The notes beneath the pieces are model-generated. The model saw only the letters and a list, made by a program, of their open reading frames with translations. It was not told the origin of the DNA and made no database searches. From the NCBI RefSeq assembly GCF_000316515.1, contig NC_019675.1:1699964-1763963 (forward strand): DNA of 64,000 bases, written 5' to 3'. Source of the stretch: Cyanobium gracile PCC 6307. Lineage in GTDB: Bacteria > Cyanobacteriota > Cyanobacteriia > PCC-6307 > Cyanobiaceae. Below, one piece after another: positions 24,189 to 31,947 of the stretch. Numbering within the stretch: the first letter of the stretch is position 1; each line of letters starts with the position of its first letter. A program made the translations under genes and the position numbers.

Positions 24189-24434
24189 ATGCCATCTCTG
24201 CAGATCCGCGACCTGCCTGAACCGCTGCACTGGTTACTGCAGCACCGTGCCCAGCTCCACAAGCGCAGCCTCAGCCAGCAGGCGCTGGTGGATCTCGAGG
24301 CCATCGCCGGCGAGGATGCACGCGAGCGTCGCCGCCTTGTGCGTGACCGCATCGCCCGGCGCGGGCCCCTGGCCACCGCGCTGGCCGGAGATCAGACGCC
24401 GGAAGCGCTGATTCGCACCGAGCGCGAGCGCTGA
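24189..24434 (+). CDS. FitA-like ribbon-helix-helix antitoxin
   Basis: 81 residues from the ATG giving MPSLQIRDLPEPLHWLLQHR, a typical FitA/VapB ribbon-helix-helix start, followed by AQLHKRSLSQQALVDLEAIA and a charged toxin-binding tail. An upstream ATG at 24135 would add 18 atypical residues and is not preferred. It overlaps the start of a truncated PIN toxin by 1 nt. The antitoxin itself looks intact. Confidence 0.78.
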   Translation: MPSLQIRDLPEPLHWLLQHRAQLHKRSLSQQALVDLEAIAGEDARERRRLVRDRIARRGPLATALAGDQTPEALIRTERER

Positions 24435-24562
24435 TGGCCCTCGCCTGCGTTCTCGATGCCTCGGCTGCCATGCGGCTGATCCTTGGGGATCCCGCCGCTG
24501 CTGCCGTGACGGAGCAGATCCGCGAAGCGGCGCTGAGCGCCCTTCAGGACGAACAGCTGTAG
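24434..24562 (+). pseudogene. PIN toxin fragment (N-terminal 40 residues)
   Basis: Starts with a 1-nt overlap to the antitoxin and reads ALACVLDASAAMRLILGDPA, the first strand and helix of a PIN domain with its conserved Asp, then stops at 24562 after 42 codons. The remaining two-thirds of the domain is missing, and the last codons lie inside the 3' end of the convergent selO gene. The toxin was probably cut off by a deletion or rearrangement that ended at selO. Confidence 0.7.
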
Positions 24563-26307
24563 TGCGACACCCCTCCGGCGTTGAAGAACTCCCGGGGCTT
24601 CAGGCGGTCGTAGGTCGCCGCCAGCTCGGTAGGCAGGGCGTCGTAGGGATGGCGGAACACCTTCTGCAGTTCCCTGACCAGGCCGTAGTCACCCTGCGCC
24701 GCCTGTTCATAGGCCGGGGCGATCAGCCATTCGCGCCAGGTGACCGCGGGATTCACTCGCTGCATCGCAGCGGCTGTCTCGCCGGGGTCGCCGCTGCTGG
24801 TGACCTGAGCCCGCCAGCGTTGCAGCCAGCTCGTCCACTGGGCATCGAGTTCCTCTGAGCAGGGCAGGTAGAAGCTCTCCTGCAGGGCCGAGACGTGCTC
24901 GGGGATATCCGAAAGCCTCCGGAAGAAGATCGTGACGTCCACCTTGGAGGCCACCATCAGCTGCAGCAGGTCCTGCACCAGCTCGGCGTCGTAGGTGATC
25001 AGGCCGAGCTTGCTGGCCCACATCGCGTCGAGCTCCTGGCCCATCGCTTCCGCGAAGCCCTCCCGGAGCTGATCAAGCTTTGCCAGCGCCTCGGTGTTGC
25101 CCTCGAGCAGGGGGCGGAGGGAGGCCCAGAACATCTGGAAGTTGGCTTCCGCCGCTACCGGTTGGTTGAAGAAGCTGAAATGCTGGCCGCCGCCGGTCCA
25201 GGGCTGAAAACGGGGGTCGAACAGTTCGCAGAAACCGAAGGGGCCGTAATCGAGGGTGTAGCCGCCGGCCGCGCAATTGTCGCTGTTGAAATTGCCCTGG
25301 CAGTAGCCCACCCGCATCCAGTTCGCCACCAGAGACGTGAGCCGTCCGCGGAACAACCGCGCCAGTTCCACCACCTGGTCAGCGAACTCGAGAGCCGGAT
25401 CAATCTCCTGGCGGTAGTTGCGCTCAATCAGGTGCTGAACGATCAGCTCCAGCTCGTGTAGCGCTTCCGGATGGGCACCGCTGCGGGCGCGGCGGGCGAA
25501 CAGCTCCAGCTGGCCGACCCGCAGAAAGGAGGGGGCCACCCGTGTGGTGATCGCCACCGGGTTGTCCACCAGGATGTCGGGATCGAACGAGCGGGAGTTC
25601 GCCGAATACCAGGGCCGGCGCACGGTTTCCGATCGGGACACATAGAGCGTCAGCGAGCGGGAGGTGGGCACCCCCAGGGCATGCATGAACTCCTGCGCCA
25701 GAAACTCGCGCACGCTGGAGCGCAGCACGGCCCGTCCATCGGCGCCGCGGCAGTAGGGCGTGGGTCCGCCGCCTTTGAGCTGCATCTCCCAGCGCCGGCC
25801 GTTGAAGACGCCTTCGAACACGGAAATGGCCCGGCCATCGCCATAGCCGTTGCCGGTACCGAACGGGCACTGCTGGATGTATTCGCTGCCGTAGATCGAG
25901 AGCGCATAGCCGGTGGCCCAGCCGAACGGGCGCATCGGCGCCTGCGCCGCCGTGATGTCACCGGAAAACAGTCGGCGGAAGGACGCGTCGAGGGCCAGCC
26001 CATCGCTCAGGCCCAGCTCCTGGAACAGGGTGCGGCTGTGGGCCACAAGCTCCGGTGCCGGCAACGGCGTGGGCGTCACCGGCACGTAATGCCCGGAGAA
26101 CACCTGGCGGGGCCGGTGATCCTGGCCATCGCCGCTGGCCTGTGGATCCGGCCGCAGGGAATCCAGCAGCGAATAGTCGACCCGCTGGGCAAAGTCCGCG
26201 AAGGTGGATGTAGGGATGGCGGTGGGCTCTGCTGTCGGCACGGCGGTCGTCACGGGTCTCTCGGGTGTGGCGCGGCCCGGGCAGGGCCCTGACGCTGGGG
26301 TGATCAT
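24544..26307 (-). CDS. selO: SelO-type protein AMPylase (YdiU)
   Basis: 587-residue pseudokinase-fold enzyme that transfers AMP to Ser/Thr/Tyr of target proteins and affects oxidative-stress responses. Family blocks: [40 protein letters not shown] with the inverted ATP-binding region, the metal-binding NSDN and DYGPFGF, and the C-terminal SCSS that corresponds to the redox Cys of SelO. The usual HGVMNTDN before DYGPFGF reads QGNFNSDN here. The N-terminal 35 residues are Pro/Thr-rich and variable. It is convergent with the PIN remnant, overlapping by 19 bp, and divergent from the DUF433 gene. Confidence 0.9.
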   Translation of the reverse strand: MITPASGPCPGRATPERPVTTAVPTAEPTAIPTSTFADFAQRVDYSLLDSLRPDPQASGDGQDHRPRQVFSGHYVPVTPTPLPAPELVAHSRTLFQELGLSDGLALDASFRRLFSGDITAAQAPMRPFGWATGYALSIYGSEYIQQCPFGTGNGYGDGRAISVFEGVFNGRRWEMQLKGGGPTPYCRGADGRAVLRSSVREFLAQEFMHALGVPTSRSLTLYVSRSETVRRPWYSANSRSFDPDILVDNPVAITTRVAPSFLRVGQLELFARRARSGAHPEALHELELIVQHLIERNYRQEIDPALEFADQVVELARLFRGRLTSLVANWMRVGYCQGNFNSDNCAAGGYTLDYGPFGFCELFDPRFQPWTGGGQHFSFFNQPVAAEANFQMFWASLRPLLEGNTEALAKLDQLREGFAEAMGQELDAMWASKLGLITYDAELVQDLLQLMVASKVDVTIFFRRLSDIPEHVSALQESFYLPCSEELDAQWTSWLQRWRAQVTSSGDPGETAAAMQRVNPAVTWREWLIAPAYEQAAQGDYGLVRELQKVFRHPYDALPTELAATYDRLKPREFFNAGGVSHYSCSS

Positions 26308-26378
26308 CCTGGCGAGGCTGTCGCCAGGAGTGGCGAGGTTGCGGCCATCACCCCGGTTGTGCGGTTTAGCCTTGAACC

Positions 26379-26609
26379 ATGGACTTCCAAGGGCGGATCA
26401 CCATCAACCCTTCCGTGCGCTTCGGCAAGCCCTGCGTTCGCGGCACCAGGCTCACGGTGGGTGATGTGCTCGGCTTTCTTGCCAGTGGCATGGGTGAAGC
26501 GGAACTGCTGGAGGACTTCCCGCAGCTCAGCCATGACGACGTGCTGGCTTGCCTGGCCTATGCAGCAGATCGGGAACGCCTACTCCTCAGCCTGACCACG
26601 GCGGCGTGA
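26379..26609 (+). CDS. DUF433 antitoxin (VapB-like)
   Basis: 76 residues: [20 protein letters not shown], then [20 protein letters not shown] and [20 protein letters not shown], the full DUF433 pattern with a helix-turn-helix-like fold. DUF433 genes usually precede DUF5615 PIN-like genes and act as antitoxins. It overlaps the next gene by 4 nt (GTGA). The 71-bp gap to the divergent selO must hold both promoters. Confidence 0.88.
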   Translation: MDFQGRITINPSVRFGKPCVRGTRLTVGDVLGFLASGMGEAELLEDFPQLSHDDVLACLAYAADRERLLLSLTTAA

Positions 26610-26953
26610 GCGTCCAGCTGCTTCTGGATGAGAACCTTTCCGAGCGTCTGCTGCCTTTGCTCTCCGGTGGGTTCCCAGGTTCAAGGCATGTGCGGCTTCT
26701 TGGGTTGGGTGGGGCCGACGATCTGGCGATCTGGGATCGGGCTCTCCTTGACGGCGACCTGTTGGTCACCAAGGACGAGGATTTTCTGCGGATCAGCATG
26801 AGCCGCGGTTTCCCTCCGAAGGTCATCTGCCTAGCCATCGGTAACGCTGGCAACGCAGCCACGGCTGGGCTGCTGCTTGATCACATCGATGCCATCGAGG
26901 CTTTCTCGTCCCACCCGGAGGCAGGTTTTCTGGTGCTCAGCCCGGGCCCCTAG
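26606..26953 (+). CDS. DUF5615 PIN-like toxin
   Basis: 115 residues from GTG: QLLLDENLSERLLPLLSGGF, GADDLAIWDRALLDGDLLVT and KDEDFLRIS, the Mut7-C/DUF5615 PIN-like pattern with acidic residues D, E, D-E-D in the expected places. Predicted RNase toxin of the DUF433/DUF5615 module. GTG is chosen because it overlaps the antitoxin stop and directly begins the LLLDENLS strand. Intact. Confidence 0.87.
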   Translation: MSVQLLLDENLSERLLPLLSGGFPGSRHVRLLGLGGADDLAIWDRALLDGDLLVTKDEDFLRISMSRGFPPKVICLAIGNAGNAATAGLLLDHIDAIEAFSSHPEAGFLVLSPGP

Positions 26954-26984
26954 CTCCCATGGGAATGTCCGGGTTCGCCACCCG

Positions 26985-27566
26985 TCAGCCGTCCCAGATC
27001 TTCTCCAGCTCCAGCCGCAGCCCAGGGAGTTCCGGCTCCCCTTCCAGCACCGCCAGCCCCTTCAGCCTCAGCGGTTCACCGCTGCCGTGCCACACCTCCG
27101 CAACACGGGTTTCGGGCAGCAGCAGCCAGCCCAGCCGGGCCCCATTCGCCTGGTAGGCGGCCATCTTGCTTCGCAGGTCAGGCAGACGGTCCGATGGGCT
27201 GGCCAGCTCCACCACCAGCTCAGGACAGAGGGGCGGAAAACCCTGGCGCTCGTCGCTGGAGAGGGCCTGCCAGCGCTCCAGTCGCACGGCACTGGCATCC
27301 GGACTCAGCACGGAGCCATCGGGCAGCAGGAAACCGGTGGAGCTGTCGAACACGCACCAGCCGGGCTGGAGGCGGGCCCACAGACCCAGCTGCACAGCCA
27401 GCTGGTTGTTGCGCCGGCCGGTTTCGCCGCCTGCTGGGGTCATCTCGATCAACCGCCCGTCCGCCGCCAGCTCCAGCACCGCCTCCGGATTCGCCGCACA
27501 GAGTTCGGCGAACTGGGCCGGCGTGAGCCGCAGCGCTTCGCTCAGTTGGCGGGGCAGGGTGAGCAT
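26985..27566 (-). CDS. Uma2-family (DUF820) nuclease-like protein
   Basis: 193 residues with the Uma2 PD-(D/E)xK-like pattern: MTPAGGETGRRNNQLAVQLG, FDSSTGFLLPDGSVLSPDAS, PELVVELASPSDRLPDLRSK and MAAYQANGARLGWLL. These proteins are numerous in cyanobacteria, but a biological role is not settled. ATG at 27566 begins nearest the family start; a GTG 18 nt upstream is possible. It faces the DUF5615 gene tail to tail. Confidence 0.88.
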   Translation of the reverse strand: MLTLPRQLSEALRLTPAQFAELCAANPEAVLELAADGRLIEMTPAGGETGRRNNQLAVQLGLWARLQPGWCVFDSSTGFLLPDGSVLSPDASAVRLERWQALSSDERQGFPPLCPELVVELASPSDRLPDLRSKMAAYQANGARLGWLLLPETRVAEVWHGSGEPLRLKGLAVLEGEPELPGLRLELEKIWDG

Positions 27567-27626
27567 GGCCCTGCGGGGGCACAAACGGTGGATTGGATCC
27601 TAGGCAGGGTTCAGGCGGCTGCCTTC

Positions 27627-29183
27627 TCAACCGCCCAGCACCAGCCCCCCATACCGACGCACCGCGCTGCGGTGATCCACGTCGGCCCTTAGGCCGATGA
27701 AGCCGTCCGGCCGGACCGCCAGCAGGGTGAGGGGCCCCAGGCCCAGGCTGACCGCTTCCTCCAGCCGCACGGCCACCACCGCCTCCACCAGCGCCGGCGG
27801 CACCGCGCCGGCGGCCCTGTCGGCCTCCAGGTCGGCCTGCAGGCCGGCGAGGGCCTCCGGAGGCGCTTCCGGGCCGGCCAGCAGCAGCAGCGTGTGGCCG
27901 CAGCGGTGGCTGAGCGCGTGCAGCAGGGACGCACCGGCCCCGGGCGGCAGCGCGATCGTGGTGGGCAGGCGCTGTCCGGCAGCAAAGGGCTGGCCCTCGC
28001 CAGCGCCGATGATCGCCGAGCCGGCGTAGCTGACGTTCATCTCGGTTTCCGCCACCACCTCCTGCTGGCGGGCCACCGGGTTGGCCAGCATGGCGGCGAT
28101 GGCCCGGTCGCGGGCGGCGCGCTCAGCGGGCTCCTGCAGCCCGTGGGCCTGCTCGGTGGCATCGCCGGAGCGGCAGATCTCCTGCGCCACCGGACGCCGC
28201 TCCTGCTCGTAGCTGTCCAGCAGGGCTGGCGCCGCGGCGCCATGGTGCACCAGGGCCAGCTTCCAGGCCAGGTTGGCGGCATCGTGCAGCCCGCAGTTCA
28301 TGCCATGCCCCTCGGCGGGGGAGCACACATGGGCGGCATCGCCGGCCAGGAACACGGGCCCGGCGCGGAAGGCACTCGCCACCCGGCTGTGACAGTGGAA
28401 GCGGCTGGGGTTCTCCACGGCGTCGAAGCGGGCCTGGGGCAGGTAGCGCTGCAGCACGGCGGCGGCCTCGGCCACCAGATCGCCCTCCTCGGCGGCGGGC
28501 CGCAGGTACACCCGCCAACGCTCCTCGGGCAGGGCCGTGAGGATCAGGGGGGAGGCGTCCAGATACGCCGCGTTGACCTCGTGGCTGTCGGCCCAGCCCT
28601 CCACCGCCGCATCGAACACGGCCCAGGGGCGGCTGATGCCATGGCCCTCGAAATCGAGGCCGCTCAGCGCCCGGGTGGTGCTGCGCAGGCCGTCGCAGCC
28701 CACCACCCAGCGGGCCTGCACGGCGTGCTCCTGCTCACCGCAGGCCACCGTGGCAGTCACCCCCTCGCCGTGGGGCGCCAGTGCCACCAGCCGGCAGGAG
28801 CGGTGCACCGTGCCCCCCTGGCCCTTGAGATGGTCGGTGAGGATCGTTTCGGTCACCTCCTCGGAGAGGCCGAGGTTGAAGCCGAAGCGGCTGCCGCACG
28901 CGGCCAGATCCAGTTCCCCCAGCCGCTGGCCATCGGCGTGGATCAGGATCCTGCGCTGCCGGCAGCCGGCCTCAAGAAACCGGTCCACCAGCCCCAGCGC
29001 CTCGAAGATCTCCAGGGAGAGGGGGTGGATCACCGTGGCCCGGTCCCAGTGCAGGGCTTCGGACCGGGCGTCGATCAGCAGGTTGGGAACGCCGCGGCGC
29101 TGCAGTTCCCCCGCCAGCAGCAGGCCGGTGGGGCCCGCCCCCACCACGAGCACGCTGGTCTGGCGGGGAAGGGATGATGGCAT
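27627..29183 (-). CDS. FAD-dependent aromatic monooxygenase (PheA/TfdB family)
   Basis: 518 residues. The N-terminus has the FAD dinucleotide fold VLVVGAGPTGLLLAGELQRR at about 9-28, the class A monooxygenase motif VGCDGLRSTTR near 155-165, and FLAGDAAHVCSPAEGHGMNC for the flavin ribityl contact. A C-terminal thioredoxin-like domain as in phenol hydroxylases follows. ATG at 29183 is chosen; the longer open frame upstream is antisense to another gene. Likely hydroxylates an aromatic or polyketide substrate, but which one cannot be told. Confidence 0.9.
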   Translation of the reverse strand: MPSSLPRQTSVLVVGAGPTGLLLAGELQRRGVPNLLIDARSEALHWDRATVIHPLSLEIFEALGLVDRFLEAGCRQRRILIHADGQRLGELDLAACGSRFGFNLGLSEEVTETILTDHLKGQGGTVHRSCRLVALAPHGEGVTATVACGEQEHAVQARWVVGCDGLRSTTRALSGLDFEGHGISRPWAVFDAAVEGWADSHEVNAAYLDASPLILTALPEERWRVYLRPAAEEGDLVAEAAAVLQRYLPQARFDAVENPSRFHCHSRVASAFRAGPVFLAGDAAHVCSPAEGHGMNCGLHDAANLAWKLALVHHGAAAPALLDSYEQERRPVAQEICRSGDATEQAHGLQEPAERAARDRAIAAMLANPVARQQEVVAETEMNVSYAGSAIIGAGEGQPFAAGQRLPTTIALPPGAGASLLHALSHRCGHTLLLLAGPEAPPEALAGLQADLEADRAAGAVPPALVEAVVAVRLEEAVSLGLGPLTLLAVRPDGFIGLRADVDHRSAVRRYGGLVLGG

Positions 29184-29318
29184 GGCGCCCGGGCGGGTCG
29201 AGCTGGCGCGGGCCAGCGCCGGGCACACTAAACGCACCGCAGGGGCTCGGTCCTGGCCAACCCATTCCGCTCTCTGGCCCCCGCCCTGGCCGGGGGCCTG
29301 ACCCTGGGCGCCGCAGCG

Positions 29319-29888
29319 GTGCAGGCGGCCCCCAACGGCACCTGGCTGTCCCAGCCCCAGATCTGGTACTACGCCTCCCGGCAGTCGCTGGACAGTGTGA
29401 TGGCCGACATCTGGGGCAGCGACTTCAAGGTGGTGTTCCTCGACGTCCGCAAGGTGTCGGAGGCGATGCAACGGGAGGCGGCGCAGGCGGCCCGCCGCCA
29501 GGGACTGATGCCCGTGGTGTGGGTCCAGTCCCCCCAGTACCGGGGGATGCGGATCGACGAGCTGGTGGCCGAAGCCCGCCATGGCGACACGATCCAGGTG
29601 GACGACCACTTCTTCGCCCACTACTCCCTGGAGGACTTCTACCTGCTGCGCCAGCTGTATCCGAAACCCATCTTCTGCAGCATCCAGCCGTTCCAGGCCA
29701 GCCAGGTGCCCACGGCGGGCTGCAACCAGCTCGATGTGCAGTGCTACAGCGCCAAGCAGTTCCAGCCGTGCCTCAAGCTGGCCGATCGGCTCGGCGCCGT
29801 GGTTAGTCTTTCGAGCGAGAACACCCTGCAGTACCGGAGCCAGCTGGGCGAGCGCTCCTTCAACACCTTTCTCTGGCAGGGGCCCTGA
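29319..29888 (+). CDS. Conserved hypothetical, probably exported protein
   Basis: 189 residues from GTG: APNGTWLSQPQIWYYASRQS, DIWGSDFKVVFLDVRKVSEA, VQSPQYRGMRIDELVAEARH. Unknown function. In the same frame just upstream, from 29232, the DNA encodes LANPFRSLAPALAGGLTLGA, a signal-peptide-like stretch ending in AVQA before APNG, but no ATG, GTG or TTG precedes it before a stop at 29229-29231. Either a CTG start is used, or the original start is lost and the protein begins without a signal. The 3' end overlaps the convergent lipoprotein gene by 29 bp. Confidence 0.65.
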   Translation: MQAAPNGTWLSQPQIWYYASRQSLDSVMADIWGSDFKVVFLDVRKVSEAMQREAAQAARRQGLMPVVWVQSPQYRGMRIDELVAEARHGDTIQVDDHFFAHYSLEDFYLLRQLYPKPIFCSIQPFQASQVPTAGCNQLDVQCYSAKQFQPCLKLADRLGAVVSLSSENTLQYRSQLGERSFNTFLWQGP

Positions 29889-31179
29889 CGGGCGGGGCGT
29901 CCTGCGGTGCCAGATAGGCGCCGATCGCGCGGAAGAGGTCATCGGCGGCATTGCAGTAGCCCCCGCTGGCATCGAAGGCCCCTTCGTCGAAGGTGACCGC
30001 CACCGCGATCGCGATCTTGCGTGAGGGCAGATAGGCCATCACCCCGGCCTGCCCGGAGAACAGCGGGTTCTGCAGCAGCCAGGGACCCGAGAGGACGATG
30101 CCGATCCCATAGGTGTAGAAGTCGCCGATGGTGGCGCAGGTCGCACAGCCCTCGATCGGCCGGCCGAAGCCCCGCAGGGTCGGAGCGATCTGCAGTCTGT
30201 GGCTCTGCGGCGACAGCAGCCGTCCCGTCCCGATCGCCTCGGCGGAGGTCGCCATGTCGTGGATGGTGGTGAACTGCACCGCACCGCGGGTGATCGTCCA
30301 CGACGGGTTCCAGTAGGTCGACTCCTCGTAGAAGCGTGTGCCCGCGGGGATGCCGAGGGCCTGGCGCCGTTCCGACGAGAAGGCGTGCAGCACCGGCGGC
30401 GCGATCGCGGGCGTACCGCCGGGGTCCCGCGTGTTGCGGAGCTTGAGGGGGCCGAAGATCCGCTCCTGCATCAGCACCGGGATCGTCTGGCCCGTGATGC
30501 GCTCCAGCGCCAGGCCCAGCAGGAGGTAGTTCGTGTGGGCGTAGTTCCAGCTCGTGCCGGGCTCGTACCAGAGCGTCTTCAGGTCCGCGTAGGCGAGCAG
30601 GTCCTGCACGGAGAACTGCCGGAACGGGTTCTCGAGCAGGGTCTTTTCGAACGCGGCATTGCCGATCACGTAGTCGCGGTAGCCGGAGGTCATCCGGGCG
30701 AGCTGACCGAGCGTGACCCGCTCCGCATTCGGGATCTCCGGCAGCCAGCGCGCGAGCTTGTCATCGAGGCTCACCCTGTTCTCGTCGACCAGCTGCAGCA
30801 GCAGCGTCGCCACGTAGGAGATGGCGATCGCACCGTTGCGGACGTGCATGTCGTCGGTGGCGGGCACGCCCGTCATGGATTCGCCCATCGCCTCGGTGAC
30901 CACCTCCTTGCCGTCGATCGTCACGCGCACGATCACCGCCCTCAGGTGGTCGTCGGCCATGCGCTGACGAACGATCCGCAGAATGCCGGCCGCCTGGGGT
31001 GAGGCCGCCGGCGGGGTGACGTCGGCGGTCCGGGCCTGGACGGGGCCCGCTCCGCCCAGACAACCCGCCAGGAGGGCAGCCAGGAGACGTCGACCCTGTG
31101 GGGCGGACCAGCGACGACCCACACCGGCTCCAGCAGCAAGCGGCAACGGTACGCGCCCTGAGTCCATCGGCCGCGACAC
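29860..31179 (-). CDS. Serine-hydrolase-fold lipoprotein without SxxK
   Basis: 439 residues of the class C beta-lactamase/PBP family. Lipobox LLAGC with Cys40 predicts a lipoprotein. Family blocks are clear (YVATLLLQLVDENRVSLDDK, WLPEIPNAERVTLGQLARMT, YAHTNYLLLGLALERITGQT), but where the catalytic S-x-x-K should stand (usually GSVTK before the ATLLLQL helix) the sequence is RNGAIAIS, without Ser and Lys. The second motif is YAH instead of YSN. It is therefore probably a non-catalytic binding or scaffolding member. It follows the PadR gene at 33 bp and is likely co-transcribed with it. Confidence 0.82.
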   Translation of the reverse strand: MSRPMDSGRVPLPLAAGAGVGRRWSAPQGRRLLAALLAGCLGGAGPVQARTADVTPPAASPQAAGILRIVRQRMADDHLRAVIVRVTIDGKEVVTEAMGESMTGVPATDDMHVRNGAIAISYVATLLLQLVDENRVSLDDKLARWLPEIPNAERVTLGQLARMTSGYRDYVIGNAAFEKTLLENPFRQFSVQDLLAYADLKTLWYEPGTSWNYAHTNYLLLGLALERITGQTIPVLMQERIFGPLKLRNTRDPGGTPAIAPPVLHAFSSERRQALGIPAGTRFYEESTYWNPSWTITRGAVQFTTIHDMATSAEAIGTGRLLSPQSHRLQIAPTLRGFGRPIEGCATCATIGDFYTYGIGIVLSGPWLLQNPLFSGQAGVMAYLPSRKIAIAVAVTFDEGAFDASGGYCNAADDLFRAIGAYLAPQDAPPVRAPARERC

Positions 31180-31212
31180 GGTTGAGGGCTGCCCAGTCCT
31201 GCGGCTGGTGGC

Positions 31213-31764
31213 CTACGGCTCCGCCGGCGGCGGCTGCCCCTCCAGAAAGGCGATCACCTCATCGCACCAGCGGATCCACTCCTGCTCGAACAGGATGCCC
31301 CGCCGCAGGGTGAGGTAGCGGTACTGCTCCTGCAGCGGCAGCGCCGGATGGCTGCGGACCAGGGCCTCCTTCTCTTGGTAGGAGGCGAGCTGGCCGGCGT
31401 GGACGGCGCGGCGGCGGCGCACCTCCGCCAGCAGCTGGGCCGGATCGGTGTAGGGGCCGCCCAGCACCTTCACCAGCAGGTCCTCGCGGATGGGGGTGGG
31501 CTGGGCGGGCTCGGCGGCCCATTGGCGCAGTTCCTCCCGGCCCGCCTCGGTGATGGCATACACCTTGCGGTCCGGCTTTCCCTGCTGGGGCACCACCTGG
31601 CAGCGGACCCAGCCGTTGGCCTCGATCCGGGCCAGCTCCCGATAGATCTGCTGCTGGCTGGCGGTCCAGTAGCAGGCCATCGTCTCCTCGAACTGCTTGC
31701 TGATGTCGTAGCCGCTGGCGTCCTTCTCGCAGAGCACCGTGAGGATCGTGTGCGCCAGGGCCAT
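31213..31764 (-). CDS. PadR-family transcriptional regulator
   Basis: 183 residues: winged-helix PadR domain (MALAHTILTVLCEKDASGYD, ISKQFEETMACYWTASQQQI, RELARIEANGWVRCQVVPQQ) and the C-terminal Vir_act_alpha dimerisation domain (PIREDLLVKVLGG onwards). PadR proteins repress neighbouring efflux or detoxification genes and respond to small phenolic or drug-like ligands. It is divergent from the HlyD/RND efflux pair, with a symmetrical sequence in between, so these are its probable targets. Confidence 0.92.
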   Translation of the reverse strand: MALAHTILTVLCEKDASGYDISKQFEETMACYWTASQQQIYRELARIEANGWVRCQVVPQQGKPDRKVYAITEAGREELRQWAAEPAQPTPIREDLLVKVLGGPYTDPAQLLAEVRRRRAVHAGQLASYQEKEALVRSHPALPLQEQYRYLTLRRGILFEQEWIRWCDEVIAFLEGQPPPAEP

Positions 31765-31947
31765 GGCAGGGAGGGGACGTCACGTTGGCGCGGGAGTTGA
31801 TCCTGACCCAGCCGTCGCCGGGTCCGGTTGACCTGCCCAACAAGTTGTGCATACACTTTGGCGCATACCCAATCTGTTGCATAGCCAAGCCTGTTGCCTG
31901 GCAACGGCTGTTGCGCCGCAGAAGGGTCCCGCCGCCGCCTTCCCCCC
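31765..31947. promoter_or_regulatory. Divergent promoter region of padR and efflux operon
   Basis: 183 bp shared by both transcription units. At 31888-31909 AGCC-T-GTTGCC-T-GGCAAC-GGCT forms a 22-bp inverted repeat with perfect 6-bp inner arms and matching outer arms, a candidate PadR operator. Upstream of it GCATA occurs three times (31849, 31863, 31879) with spacings of 14 and 16 bp. The region is AT-richer than its surroundings. Confidence 0.5.

Noticed and set aside
27894-29177. 427-codon plus-strand frame opposite the FAD monooxygenase
   Set aside because: Shadow frame; the minus strand has all flavoprotein motifs.
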